From positions 63,959,345 through 64,023,344 of the forward strand of contig NC_092794.1 in the NCBI RefSeq assembly GCF_918797505.1: 64,000 nucleotides of DNA. Direction: 5' to 3'. The position numbers were made by a program, and so were the translations under genes. A model generated the notes under the pieces. It had not been told where the DNA came from and did no database searches. It saw only the letters and a list, made by a program, of their open reading frames with translations. This DNA comes from Bemisia tabaci. Its lineage: Eukaryota; Arthropoda; Insecta; Hemiptera; Aleyrodidae. Each line of letters opens with the position of its first letter. Position 1 is the stretch's first letter. Below are positions 34,967-45,188 of this stretch, piece after piece.

Positions 34967-35318
34967 AAGGTATAAGCAACTTATTTAGAATCCCTCTGCT
35001 GGCAAGCAGAATGATTTCAAAAGAATTATTTTCCAAAATTTGCCAGGAAAGAACTGTCAAGCCCCTAACGGCTTCGTCTCTTTTCAGGCTCATGACCCAG
35101 CGCAGTTTTTAAAATGTTTTCTCTTTCCTCTCTGTTTATTGTATAGGGTAAACTATGGTTAAATAAATAAAATTTTGAAAAAGTTCTTGTTTACATGAGT
35201 TTTATATGATCATGACACTCACAATATCAAATCCAATTTCATAATGAGTCCCTCTAGTGTGTAGGATTGGTATGCATTCTCGGCGCCCCAATGACGTGTG
35301 TTTTGGTATGCTGTCCAT
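25549..35318 (-). CDS. tan: Tan: N-beta-alanyl-dopamine (and carcinine) hydrolase, complete 7-coding-exon gene (392 aa)
   Basis: Join of 35223-35318, 32882-33079, 31341-31463, 30049-30283, 27788-28028, 26072-26262 and 25549-25643 (minus). The phases close to 392 residues, close to the fly protein length. Signature blocks: RGTHYEIGFDIGRTFAS (24-39), FLLHMEDIVP (100-109), VGCSSICVNQ (127-136), HNEDAL (exon 4), LCYAGHLPGF, and GKTPRYFLTRALL across the exon 4/5 junction. Family knowledge: a cysteine N-terminal-nucleophile hydrolase related to isopenicillin-N acyltransferase. It self-cleaves before the catalytic Cys (here Gly128|Cys129) into two subunits, and frees dopamine or histamine from beta-alanine conjugates, opposing Ebony in cuticle pigmentation and photoreceptor transmitter recycling. 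An in-frame TGA 22 codons... upstream of the first signature block excludes a longer N-terminus within this exon. The introns are full of TIR elements. Confidence 0.95.
26072..26262 (-). CDS. tan: tan exon 6
   Basis: 191 nt, residues 298-361 plus one base. It carries YLRLKNIEEAGG and VYCDSGYVRTIAT. The acceptor is TTTTTTCTCAG and the donor ACAG|GTGAGC. Confidence 0.92.
26925..27180 (+). repeat. Tandem array, about three 81-bp units, derived from half of the family B palindrome (tan intron 5)
   Basis: The units start at 26925, 27006 and 27087, with a partial one at 27167. Each holds TGTTTGGCGCAA, GCGTGAAGTATTC and TTGTAGGC, in the order of the right half of the family B palindrome, plus a GTTCCGAGCCG spacer. 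An inverted piece lies at 27246-27290. Confidence 0.75.
27369..27599. mobile_element. Family D element, copy 3 (tan intron 5)
   Basis: Ends CTGCCGTGCTGAGGAAAAAC and its mirrored right end, which has small changes (TTCTTCCCTAGCACGGCAG). Confidence 0.8.
27788..28028 (-). CDS. tan: tan exon 5
   Basis: 241 nt. It completes Pro218 and runs to residue 297 plus two bases. It starts RYFLTRALLAAEN and ends GEHIFHTN. The acceptor is CTGTTGCAG and the donor AA|GTATGC. Confidence 0.93.
28349..28478. mobile_element. Family C short element, copy 3 (tan intron 4)
   Basis: Left ATTTGGACGTATTTCTGCC, right GACAGAGATACGTTCATTT. A near-palindrome of about 130 bp. Confidence 0.8.
28802..29746. mobile_element. 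Family B element, copy 2 (tan intron 4)
   Basis: 945 bp with CCCTGGTAAAAATTGG and CCAATTTTTACGAGGG ends. Over its length it is very similar to 60638-61586. It holds a perfect 76-bp palindrome at 29216-29291 and GC-rich flanks around it. Confidence 0.85.
29216..29291. repeat. 76-bp perfect palindrome in family B copy 2
   Basis: Each 38-nt half is the exact reverse complement of the other. It starts GGCGCCTACAAACC and the centre is TTGCGCAA. Confidence 0.95.
29747..29971. mobile_element. Family E-type element (tan intron 4)
   Basis: Starts TACTGAAAAAAAAGG and ends with a 30-nt T run plus CAGTGTA. The interior has TTCTTGAACTTGCCGCCAAGA, also present at 52434-52460. It abuts family B copy 2 with no gap. 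Confidence 0.6.
30049..30283 (-). CDS. tan: tan exon 4
   Basis: 235 nt, residues 140-217 plus one base. It carries HNEDALHYVLNHFYLV and LCYAGHLPGFTMSYNHHGF, the best-conserved part of the large subunit. The acceptor is GATTGCAG and the donor ACAC|GTAAGT. Confidence 0.94.
30466..30720. mobile_element. Family M element, copy 2 (tan intron 3)
   Basis: Left GACGGTGTAAGTCCGCAACC is mirrored by GTTGTGGACTTACACCGTC. The inner ATCTCG, CCTCG and TTGAGAATTG blocks match other M copies. Confidence 0.75.
30795..31005. mobile_element. Family K element, copy 2 (tan intron 3)
   Basis: Left GAAATTGATAGACAAA and right TTTGTCTATCGTTTTTAA. It contains GGCGGGTGGTTGCAATGG and CCAATAGGATTGCTTCATA, and is the intact relative of 16711-17665. 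Confidence 0.65.
31341..31463 (-). CDS. tan: tan exon 3, carrying the catalytic Gly-Cys
   Basis: 123 nt, residues 99-139. It carries VGCSSICVNQ: Cys129 is the predicted nucleophile, exposed by cleavage after Gly128. The acceptor is TTTTTTCCAG and the donor AAC|GTAAGT. Confidence 0.94.
31647..32016. mobile_element. Family C long element, copy 2 (tan intron 2)
   Basis: About 370 bp. Its ends are like those of the short C elements, and its interior is the reverse complement of 14361-14725 (CGCTGACGTCA, GGCGGGATTTTACATTC). Confidence 0.75.
32882..33079 (-). CDS. tan: tan exon 2
   Basis: 198 nt, residues 33-98 (GRTFASLI ... EGAGVPFHK). The acceptor is TGTTCTCAG and the donor AAG|GTGAGT, phase 0 at both ends. 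Confidence 0.93.
33863..34180 (+). repeat. CT-rich low-complexity tract (tan intron 1)
   Basis: About 320 nt almost entirely C and T on the plus strand (GA-rich on the tan strand). The open frames in it are low-complexity artefacts. Confidence 0.85.
34218..34471. mobile_element. Family A element, copy 3 (tan intron 1)
   Basis: Well preserved: TTGGACTGCGTTAAGCAGGA and its mirrored right end TTTCTGTTTAACGCGGTCCAA. The interior arms also pair. Confidence 0.85.
34921..34964 (+). repeat. Poly(A) run of about 44 nt (tan intron 1)
   Basis: An uninterrupted A tract. It is pyrimidine on the tan strand and lies well inside the intron. Confidence 0.9.
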
Positions 35319-35357
35319 GTTGTTTCGTGTCTCTGCTCAGTGTTCCGTAAAATTTTC
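35223..35357 (-). CDS. tan: tan exon with 5' UTR (35319-35357) and start codon (coding 35223-35318)
   Basis: A good acceptor (TTTTTGTTTCAG, ending 35358) precedes 39 nt of UTR, so transcription must begin in a further upstream exon. ATG is at 35318-35316, and an in-frame TGA lies 7 codons before it. It codes for residues 1-32, ending GTHYEIGFDI. The donor is ATT|GTGAGT. Confidence 0.85.
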
Positions 35358-35595
35358 CTGAAACAAAAATAATGAAATGAGTGCACTCCTTTGAAAAGCA
35401 CATACTGTGATGTTTGGTCAAGGGTCGATTGCGCATCATACCAGAATTATGTTTTGATGGCTGATTCCTTTACATTTGAAAAACTTTATTAAATTAACCT
35501 CTAGTAGAATTTAACAGTGTAAATTTAAAAATATACCCTTGCAAAGGATTTCAGTGACATACCTTTACAAAAAATACAATATACACAGTGACAAA

Positions 35596-35728
35596 GCGCA
35601 TTGATAGATTATCGATATCTCACCATTTGAAGCCATGGAATAGAATCGATTAGGGTGCTTGTTGCGAACACCCTGTTTATATCGATCTTTTTCCATAGTT
35701 TTAAATGGCAAATCAATCAATATAGCGA
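35596..35728. mobile_element. Degraded relative of the ATCGAT-containing element at 48794
   Basis: It shares TATCGATATCTC, CCATTTGAAG, GTTGCGAACACCCTG and GATCTTTTTCCAT with 48794-48957, but lacks the outer GTGGCGTGGCGTG ends. Confidence 0.6.
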
Positions 35729-36480
35729 AAAGCTCGCCAAGCCACTGAGAATAGAAAAGGAACGTTTTTGCAGGTTTTAAAAATATCAAGTTCGGTTCGA
35801 ACGGACCTACCTCAAAACATGTGTCAAAATTTGTCTTATTTCTTTTATATTTTTTTTAATGACATAACAATCTAACACCTTGAAAGGATTCATTGACACA
35901 ATATTTTGATGAATTTTACTTTAGACTCCTCAAAGTCATTTTCTTTAAGATGCAATGTTGAGAATCTCCCAAAACTTCCCTTATTATTATTTAATGTAAA
36001 ATAACCATATAAGGACTCCCAAATAAAGGGAACTTTTAAGGGACAACTATAAATACGTCCATTTGTATATTGATTCCAAATGATTGATGGGTTTTAGCTT
36101 TTTGGAGGAGTGCCATTTATCAATTTAAGGAGCATAAGCATTATAGATCAATCATCAAAACACGATTCTTTGAGATGCGCAACTGACTCGTAATGCGGAA
36201 TAGTTTATAATAAAGAGATTTTCCATTACCATTTGTAACTCTCAATTTGAGTCCCCTCTTCATCTGTTACAAATACAGACAATTATTGATACCACGGACG
36301 CTCCGATGCGTGTGCTCATTCAAAACGTCACGACGATCTGAATAAGCTTTGATCCTGAGGAAGCATTGTACCACTAATCAAATAAAAGAAAATTAGGACG
36401 CACTGGAATTGTATGGCCTTGACGCGGCGGAAAGTTCCACGCCAGGATTTTCGCGAATTTCGTCTCAGAAGGGCCATGAG
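35729..36480. other. Intergenic DNA upstream of tan, no gene seen
   Basis: AT-rich. It would contain part of the first tan intron if the promoter lies further upstream. Confidence 0.35.
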
Positions 36481-36499
36481 TGATGAAAGTCAGTATACA

Positions 36500-36790
36500 T
36501 ATCGTCGCCCCTCTGACGTAATGACGTATCTTGATTTCGGCATAAGCCCTGCTTTACATATAAATCCATGCTATCCAAAGGCTCGTGTTGGATAAGAGAT
36601 ACGCTCTTCGTCATAGGAACGACGATATAAAGCGCGAAAGAAACTTGGTAATAACGTCGCCGTGGGCGGCGTATTTCGATTTCCACGTGAGCCGTGCTCT
36701 CCATATAGCACCATTCTTTCCGGGGCTCATGTCGGAAAAGAGATGCGCCCTTACGTCTGGGGAGCGACGATAAATCAGCGTCAGTTCTGC
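36500..36790 (+). repeat. Diverged direct duplication (about 135-150 bp units)
   Basis: About 36515-36640 and 36650-36780 align as diverged copies: TTGATTTCGGCATAAGCC vs TCGATTTCCACGTGAGCC, AAGAGATACGCTCTTCGTC vs AAGAGATGCGCCCTTACGTC, and ACGACGATA in both. The minus-strand frame 36465-36875 simply reads through it. Confidence 0.6.
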
Positions 36791-36964
36791 ACGCGTCCAC
36801 GATCTGAATACAAAGCGCAGTTGTTTGGCGATGCGCTAAATAGAATGCGCAACTGATTCTTCTCCGCAACAGCAATAATTACCGTTGCGATAATTAGGCA
36901 GGTGTCCGAACATTCCGTGTTGTGGGAGTCTTTTGAAAAGTTTGTTATTTTCATTGAGAGACCA

Positions 36965-37143
36965 CACTGAAAAAATAACTCATGCCGTTGAAGTCGTGCT
37001 TACGGGCTCTATAGACATATCAGTCGCGTTCCGGGCGTAACACCCGGAGCGATCGAAGCTGCGGCCCCAGCAACCGTTACCTTCGGCCTCTGAGTCCCGA
37101 ATGGACGGTATGGCTATGTAGCCCGTAACTTTTTTTTTCAGTG
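36965..37143. mobile_element. Family E element with GC-rich interior, copy 1
   Basis: CACTGAAAAAAT...TTTTTTTTCAGTG ends. The inner inverted pair is ACGGGCT(C/A)(T/C)ATAGACAT. The interior is related to 49994-50196. Confidence 0.7.
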
Positions 37144-37242
37144 CATGTTATTTTATTTCATTTAAATTAAAAGTGTATGTACCAATCATCATGCATCAAA
37201 AGTGTGTCTGGAAATTACCCACCGGTCATTTATTTTGTACTC

Positions 37243-37372
37243 AATTGGACGTATTTCTGTCAAAGGGAACTATGTGCATGAAGACATGAGATCTGAGACC
37301 CATAAGAATATATGCATAACAGGGCTCACGTCATGATGCACATAGTTCCGTTTGACAGAAATACGTCCAATT
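37243..37372. mobile_element. Family C short element, copy 4
   Basis: AATTGGACGTATTTCTGTCA and its mirrored end. A near-palindrome. Confidence 0.85.
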
Positions 37373-39142
37373 TAGGGTAACTTAAGTACTAACTACCTTT
37401 TACCAACTTTTTTTCCTTTTTGCAGCTTTTTTTGAGGTATGGTTTTATTGTATTAATTAGGATTAATCTGGCTTCCAAATTGCAACGCACATAGAACACT
37501 TCCATCGAGTTTCTTACATATCCACACTTTTCTTTTTAATATCTAAGTATTTTTTTTCTTCTTTTTTCTTCGTTTTTACTGCAAAGAATCTACCCTAAAA
37601 GCTAGTTTTGAATAGTTTTAAAAGCTACCCTGCAAGACTGCACAGAATAATGAGATGCTCTAGTTTTGACATTATTGGTTGCTTTTTTGGGTATCAATTA
37701 TTCCTCTATGTATTCCATATCATGCTTATTTGAACATTATATACCTATTTCAGAGGAGAGGGGTTCTTCTTAAAGGGAATTTCAACAAATAATTGGTAAA
37801 ACCGCTTTAAAAGCTGCAAGCATTTATTGATAAGCATTTTAAAGTTCCTGCATTATGTTTGACCTCTCTCATTAACCCGATCCCTTGTGCAAAATTGTGA
37901 AAATTGTGAAATTGGCAGAGAAGGGCGACACTTTACTTGAAAGCACTGTTTTCATTGGTTCTCTGGAGGAATAATGTTACTTACTACATGTCTTGCCTGA
38001 AACTACGTCATTTTTAGCGCACTTACGGCTTTCTCATATGTATTGTTGTTATACAGTTAAGATGAATTTTGCTGTTTTAGCTATTTCGTCTGAAAGAGAT
38101 TAAACGAATTTTGAAGGAAACTCGATTTCGAATGTCGCACATCCTGCTCTCTTCGCTATCACATCAGTCTGAACTGTGAAGTCCTTCCGCTCCAATCTGC
38201 TGTCACGGTTGCATCCACGAAGTATGAAGGCGAATTGTACTCCAAAATATATACGTTCAAAATCTATTGGCGCCACTGTCGGTGCTGCTTTCATGATTAA
38301 TTTCACAAGTTCAAGAGATGTAGGAACTGATCAAGAGAAACCATGCCTCCGGGGAAACTCAGGGCATGTTGATAACTCACTGTCCTTACGTACTTCAAAT
38401 TATTCCCAGGGAAGTTATTCCTAGACTTTAAAATAAAAGGAATTATGAAACCTTATTTTATGCACTTTTAAACAATTTGCACGCGATGTCCGACATAATT
38501 TTTTATCCCTAGGGCTCATAAATTATGTGATGCACTTTTACGACACTTTTGACCCCACCCCCTTCGCCATAGAGTACCTTTATAGGAAAATAAGGGCATG
38601 TCGGTACTTTTAAGATTTGGTCATTGAGCTTATAGGAGCCAATCTATGAATACAAATTATTCGAAGTGATTCATTATCGCAATTTGTACAACCCGTCATT
38701 TGTGAAGCATTTATTTGACTTATTTTTTGCATAAACTTACTCATTTTCGTGGGAGAACGCTCATTTACGAGCATTCTTGGCCATCTTGGTTTGATATTGA
38801 AATCTGATGATTGGCAGTGACATTTTTGTGTCACGAAACTGGCTGCCCTTTCAGGCCCTAGAGCTCCATATCTCGAAATGTCCGCACTCACCCTACATAG
38901 GTACTCTACTCCCCCTATGAGCGGTGCGTAATTTATGACCGGATTCTGAGAGCTCCATGGAACACAAAATAGCTAAGCCAACCTAGAGTCCCTTTATACT
39001 GAGAGTAAACACAATGTGAATCCATTTCTGATTGGTTCCTGTATTTAGACCTTCACAGTGTCACAAACTGGAATAAAGATTACATTTTCACCAATTGCAA
39101 AGATTATAAACTGGTGGACCGGGGAATTGGGGGTACAGTGGT
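37373..39142. other. Intergenic DNA, no gene seen
   Basis: AT-rich. Frames at 38100-38424 and 38610-38891 have no recognisable domain. Confidence 0.4.
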
Positions 39143-39354
39143 CACTGAAAAAAAATGGTATGTTGCTTTAGCACATAGGATGTCAAAAATGTGTCAGATG
39201 ATCCTGAGATGCTGATTGATTGTCTACGCAGTTCTTTGAATTTGCATTCACAGGATGTAAAATTAACTGTGGGGGCAGTAAAGGCAGCATCTTCGGATCA
39301 CCAGACACATTTTTGGCATTCCAGATGCTAAAACAACATACCATTTTTTTCAGT
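39143..39354. mobile_element. Family E element with ATGGTATGTTG inner ends
   Basis: CACTGAAAAAAAATGGTATG at the left is mirrored by ACATACCATTTTTTTCAGTA at the right. GGATGTCAAAAATGTGTC is mirrored further in. About 212 bp. Confidence 0.8.
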
Positions 39355-40266
39355 ACACGGCAAGGGACAAATGGAAAGTGAGAGGGAACAGAAATAGGAA
39401 TTCGGGAATGCGTCGATCAAAGCTTACAAAAAACTTCCGATTTGTGTAATCTTCGTTTCTGTTTGTGACATCCATAAGCCGCGTTGTCCCAACTCTCTCT
39501 ATAAAGGGACTCTAAGCCAACCAGAGGCGAATCTTCGAGTGGTCATCCTCTCTTTAAATGGCGCTCTACTCTACATCAGTCGCTTCCTCGCAGAGATGAG
39601 CCGGTGGGATGTGACCCTCCGATGTCACGGTCAACAGGGCACACGCGCATTTGATTTCATTGTGCTTTTTCGCACTATCATTAGATCGACATGGGCACGT
39701 GGGTAATCCCAGCAGCCTCCTTGGACCCCGTGCGATGCTGGCAAAGATCCTCTTCCCGGCCTTGCGGACCAAAGACCTCGCGGTCGATATCTGCCCGGAC
39801 CTCCCGAGCTCCCATGTTGTGTGAAATATTTCCGTAAAGAGTAACAGAACCTAGGACAAACCCGACAGAGATCTGGCAATCCTTACTAAGTTATCCTTAT
39901 TGACCCGGTCAACAGACTATCATCCTTTGCGTCGGGTCATGCTCATACACGCCGGCGCGGCGTCGCGGTCAGTATGCTCACGATCTGATTAGGTATTATT
40001 CGCGGATTCGGCCATTGAAACTCCTGCAAGGTCCTAGGATTTGCCGTTTCAATAGTCGATCCTTCGCAGAATTTTGTGATTGATACTGTAAGATAATGCC
40101 ACTGGTTTCCTCTAGCCAAGCTGAAGATTCTTGAACAGTTTCAAAAGATGAAACCACATCAGTGGTTAAAGCTGTCGTTAAACTGAGAGATTCAATTTCT
40201 ATATTTCTTCACATTTCCGGTGCAGATAAGAGAAAGATCTCCGTCAGGTGATAACTTTCAGCTAAT
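39355..40266. other. Intergenic DNA with a GC-richer stretch (39580-39990)
   Basis: Overlapping minus-strand frames here show no domain and no consistent splice structure. I cannot assign them. Confidence 0.35.
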
Positions 40267-40400
40267 AATTGGACGTACCTATTTCTATCAAACGGAACTA
40301 TGTGCATTAAGACATGAGCCCTGAGACCCATAAGAATATGTGCATAACAGAGCTCACGTCATAATGCACATGGTTCCGTTTGGCAGAAATACGTCCAATT
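40267..40400. mobile_element. Family C short element, copy 5
   Basis: AATTGGACGTACCTATTTCT at the left and GCAGAAATACGTCCAATT at the right, with a small CCTA insertion in the left TIR. Confidence 0.8.
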
Positions 40401-40450
40401 AGCACATGATCTCAACAGATCTGCCTATGTATCAATCTTCATGATGGTCA

Positions 40451-40690
40451 AACTACCAAACCACGTATATCGGTTTGCGACGTCTCTGACTTCCTGTCAT
40501 ACTTAATATTTGAATTGGAGCCGCAACGTCAATTCTTGAAAATTTTCATGATTTCTCTATTCAGGGTGAGGAAAATTCTGCGGAAACTTCAAGGAGTGAT
40601 GTTGATTATTTCTCCTTTTAAATATAAAACCGGATCCCAGATTTTTGAACACCGCAAACGAGATACGTTGGAGTGTCACCGTCGTTATGG
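40451..40690. mobile_element. Family M element, copy 3
   Basis: CAAACCACGTATATCGGTTTG, GACTTCCTGTCATACTTA and GATTTTTGAACACCGCAAACG in the same order as other M copies. Plus-strand frame 40515-40760 lies inside it. Confidence 0.6.
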
Positions 40691-41725
40691 TTCCTTAGAA
40701 CACATAAAACTGTTCTCTACAAAAACACTCTATAATACACCTTTTGACCGCCATTCCTGATCCTCGAAAGGGATCCGGGACAAAATTTTCTAACATCCTA
40801 TTATTCGGGATATACCTAGCACTATTCGGAAAGTCTGCTTTAAAAAGTATTACGTCGGTATGGTACTTACAAATGGACATGTAGCTTTGTGCTCTTATAC
40901 TATGATGGTGATACCGTTTACCGGATACTCTCTCTACTTATTTCACTCACGTGAGAGGGAACGATGGCTCATTATCAATGAGAAAAATAAGTAAAATAAT
41001 AAAATAAATAAATACCAAATGGGCGAAAAAATACAACGGTTCGATGGAAACTCACTCTCACTGATATAGAGTAGTTTTGACTGTAAAACAGGCGGTAGGT
41101 ATACTCTTCGAATGTTGACCTAGGAATGATAGTGCGTCGAATGAGTTTTGAGTCAACTCAAGTGTTGCCTTCAATGTTGATTAGTGTGTTCGATCATGGG
41201 AAGATAAGCCAACTTTTCACATGAATCTTGACGTACGGCCTACTTTCAGTTGTACGACTCGCCTATTTCCTACTTAAGCGAAGCTTGAATTTAAAATTCA
41301 CGGTTATGAGGAATTTTTTTTTCAGCGCCTCATGCATTTTCTTTTAAATTTAATTTATAAAAATGTTCAAGAAATTTAGTTTTTGATGTAAACGGAAGTA
41401 GATACCTCAATAATCATGTTTCACCGTCCGCATGACTTATTTGTGTAAAACTGAGCTCCATGGTGCTGATGAGAGACATTTTAACAGGGAAAATCAGAAA
41501 AAAAACACTCTACAACAATAGGTTGTTGCAAGGCACTGCCTGGATGATAGGTATTTTTTCTTTAATTCTACACGAATATGATTGCGAAATCTCTGCCTAA
41601 AATTTGCTGATTTTTCCGTGTAATCAGAGACAGAATCAGTGGAATTTTCAGTTGAAAATTTCCAACAGTTTCCCATCAAAAGTTATAGTCACGTCCTCTT
41701 GTCTCAGTAATAAAATGATGTGTAC

Positions 41726-41980
41726 CTATATCGTCACCTTCCGGCCAAAGTATCACAAGCGCCATGCAAATGCCGCCATTAAATTTTTTTTTTTGTTACA
41801 GAGAAATTGTTGGTTGAATCTGTGAAATTTTACTAAATTTTATCGACAGCACAAAGAAAATGTAGTGAAATTTTCGGATAGCTTCGTTGAACAATTTCTC
41901 TGCAAAAAAATAAAATTGCGGCGCAAATTTTGAAGCGTCGCATAGTGCTTGTGATACTTTGGCCGGAAAGTGACGATATA
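41726..41980. mobile_element. TIR element (TATATCGTCACCTTCCGGCC ends)
   Basis: The inverted ends are about 33 bp and continue imperfectly through GAGAAATTGTT. About 255 bp, no coding support. Confidence 0.75.
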
Positions 41981-42397
41981 GTGCCTGAGAGCATTGCACT
42001 TATTCCCGTAGACATGTATTGAGGAAAAGTCCGAGAACAGTGTTTCCTTGAAACGGAACAAAAAAGTCTGTGACCATATCATGAAATTTAAATTTTTTTC
42101 TTTCTAGCCGTATGTCTTGTTTCAAGTATCAAGAACACGTGCGACGTGAGTCTCTATGATACAATGCCCCGAGCAAATATGCGCTGAGAACTCATTCATT
42201 AATGTGTAGCGGGCGCACCCGCGGTGCCTGGAATGGATAATTTCGTATATTGTTCATCCGTCGAAGGTAGCAATGCAGCCGTCTGCTCTATTATCCGTGC
42301 ACTAATGGAGACAGGAACACATTGTTTTTTCATCCTCGCCTTATTCTCAAGAAATAACCTTCTGAAAACATGAAGACTGTCTGCGGATAGCTCTAAT

Positions 42398-42825
42398 TTG
42401 GACCGCGTTTAGGGAACCAAGCAACATCAGCTACTGCCCAATTTAATTTTTTTTTTACTACTTCAAATATCACACAAGTGGTACTCCTTAAAAATTGGAA
42501 AATATTATTAAAATTGGTGAAAAAAATATTGTTAAAAAAATGTATTAAAATAAAAAAAGAATTATAATGAATCATTTAAAATAAAAATGTATAATTTAAA
42601 AAAAATTAAATTTAATTTTGAATTAAAATTTAAAATTATTTAAATTATTGAAATATTATTAAAATTGGTGTGGTACTTGGGCGATTTATTTTTTTACGAG
42701 AGAACGTTTGTGCGGATTCCTTTAAAAATTTTAAGGAATTTGCTTCCGCTATGCATGAATCTCACTGAAATTCGCACAAAAATCCGCACAACCGTTTTCA
42801 TACAAAAATTATTTTGATGGCTCAA
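42398..42825. mobile_element. Family A element, copy 4, interrupted by AT-rich DNA
   Basis: The left end TTGGACCGCGTTTAGGGAAC and CATCAGCTACTGCCC are present. The family interior resumes at about 42680, after about 210 bp of A/T-only-like sequence. The right end is lost. Confidence 0.55.
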
Positions 42826-42837
42826 GCTTCCTTACCT

Positions 42838-43087
42838 GGACAGCATAAGGCAGAAAGGCACCAAGCCACATCAGCTATTGGTTTACTTGGGCGATTTAAT
42901 TTTTTACGAAAGAATGTTTGAGCAGATTTCATTGATAATGTTAAGGAATTTGCTTCTTGCTATGGAGAAAATTCACTGAAATTTGCACGAAAATCCGCAC
43001 AACCATTTTTATGTTAAAAATTAAATCACCCCATTCAATTTGGCAACAGCTGATGTGACTTGGTTCCTTTCTGTTTAACGCGGTCAA
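42838..43087. mobile_element. Family A element, copy 5
   Basis: GGACAGCATAAGGCAGAAAG at the left and TTCTGTTTAACGCGGTCAA at the right, directly after copy 4. Confidence 0.7.
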
Positions 43088-43315
43088 TTTAAAAGTGCGC
43101 TGACCGATAAGGTCGGCTTGATGACATTGGTCAATGGGATTAGTTGGTTAGTCATCAACTCGCGTTTTGATGGATTCAGCTAAGTAAAGCAGACCATTTC
43201 CCGCAAAAGCTCATGCTTTCCGCTTCATTGCATTTGCCACACCTGTTCCGTCTTACAAAGGAAGACTTTGACTGACACTGAGGAGTCTCTCGGTCCAATC
43301 CAGTTTCGTCCTTAC

Positions 43316-43389
43316 CTTGGAAGCTCATTGCAGAGTGCAGACACTCCCCCGAGGTAAAAATGTTTTATGTATGCTCGTCTGCATTTATA
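43316..43389 (-). promoter_or_regulatory. Speculative TATA promoter plus short 5' exon (possible distal tan promoter)
   Basis: On the minus strand CTATAAATG (TATAAA at 43384-43389) is followed about 70 nt later by a strong donor CCAAG|GTAAGG (exon end 43316). A start site about 30 nt below the TATA box would give a leader of about 40 nt. The first recognised tan exon has an acceptor in its 5' UTR and so needs such an upstream exon. The link is inference only. Confidence 0.2.
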
Positions 43390-44538
43390 GGTTAGTATTT
43401 CACGAGCAAACTGGCGTCCGCCATCGTGAGAAATGACCACGCCAATGCTGTTGCAAATACGATCATCGACTCTGCAAATTCAATGTCAAGGCTGCGTTGC
43501 CGAGAGTGGAAAAAATCCGCCGGTTTTAATGTGTTACAATGTAGAGGAAGCCTGAGGAATTTGACCGATTGGCAACACTGGTCGGAGAAAGCTATTCCTG
43601 AAGGTCATTCCCGAACGCCGAACGGTATACACCCAGAATACATGCGAGTAAAGGGTCTAATTTAAAGCCTAACGCCGAATAAAAAATGCTATTAAATCTG
43701 CCCGCACTTGCAATTTGTACGGAAGTCTGATTTAAAAATTCTATAGAGGAAAACTAGTAACTATAAAAACTTGAATGGGAAAAAAAACAGATACCAACTA
43801 GTTATGCTATGCAAAACGATGCTCTTTTCTCACAATTCTTTTACACAGGTGTCTCATGTTCCAGGAAGATAAGAGGCTCTGAGTCTATTTAGTACAAATT
43901 TCACTCTTTTTTAACACCTTGTCTGTCTAGTAGAGTAAGGAGAAAAAGTTGACCTCTTGAAATTTTCACTTAAAATCCCCTGATTAATATAACTACATTG
44001 AAAACACGGAACCCAACAATATTCTTGGTATCCAGCACCAAGGACAGAACAAAATGTAATCATCTAGGGAATTTTTTTTCTCGTTCAAGTGCTCTAAAAT
44101 TTTACTGATCCATCCTCCTCTTAATAATACTCTCAAAAAGTGAAACAGATAGGTAGCTAACAAGAATAAAAATTTTGAAGAAACAGATGCAGTTCTCTTT
44201 CCTGCCTCGCATACTTTTTGACTGATCAATTTTAAAGTAGGAAGACTTTCAATTATTATTGCACTAAGTACCTACTTTTTCTGGCTTTTTGGCATCGTAC
44301 TTCCGTTAAAAAGTACCTCTAACGCGTTACCAGGCTCTGCTTCTTTTGAATGAGTTAACGGTAATTGATCCCCTCTCTCCCCTCGTCCCATTTTCTTGAG
44401 CTTTTTTTGTGGCTGAATAGACCTTTTCTCCCGAAAGGTGGCAATTTTTAAACGTGGATTCGTGCATTGGCCTTCTTTTCATCGTCGTTGTGAAACTCGC
44501 AAAGCGCCCCTAGTTAGTGAAAAATTCGACGAACAATC
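43390..44538. other. Intergenic DNA, no gene seen
   Basis: Frames 43426-43665 and 43993-44229 show no domain. Confidence 0.35.
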
Positions 44539-45188
44539 ATTTTAACTCCCACATGCAACTATTCGGGCTCTGTGGATGTCCGTGTTGCATACTCACAGAA
44601 TTGAAGGCGTTTTGCTTGTCCAGGCACTTACCGACTACCCCGCGGCGCCATAAGCGAAATGCTCGCAAACTCGAACCATTCTCTTTATCCAATGTACGCA
44701 TCATTTAACGTATTTGATTGCGTGGGCGGAACAAAGATTTTTTTGGATACTCGGACTTTACTTCCACTTTTTCGAAAAGGAAATCATGTTCACCCTCTCT
44801 GAAAGACTCGTATCATTTTGCGATGGGCTTTACCTACTGCAAACACAAGTCAAAGTGCCTTCAATTCTTCATTGATACTTTAAGAAAATATCCTGGGCAT
44901 TGATAACTAAGTTGCTCTACAAATCAAGCTCAGCACATCGCGATATCACAACATAATGATACAACGCCTTTAGGCACTTGCTCGTGCCGAAGAGATATAT
45001 TTGTAGTATAAATGAGGCATTACAAGCCCTCTGTCACTTTGGGCCCTCGCAGTTAAGACCACTATTGGCGCCGCGCTGCGGGGGTGACGGTGAGTGCCTG
45101 GACTGGACAAGCAAAACGCCTTCAATTCGGTACGTATGCAACACGGACATCCACGGGGCTCCAATAGTTGCATCTAGGAGTTAAAATG
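44539..45188. repeat. 650-bp inverted-repeat element with long arms
   Basis: Left arm (44539 to about 44660) and right arm (about 45050-45188) are reverse complements with differences (TGTTGCATAC, ATTGAAGGCGTTTTGCTTG, GTCCAGGCACT). The central spacer is unrelated. The frames at 44517-44708 and 44970-45173 are arm copies. Confidence 0.75.

Noticed and set aside
36465..36875. Minus-strand frame of 136 codons
   Set aside because: It reads through a diverged direct duplication, with no recognisable domain or start context.
39566..39879. GC-rich overlapping minus-strand frames
   Set aside because: Two frames compete, neither has a domain or clean splice borders; left as unexplained intergenic sequence.
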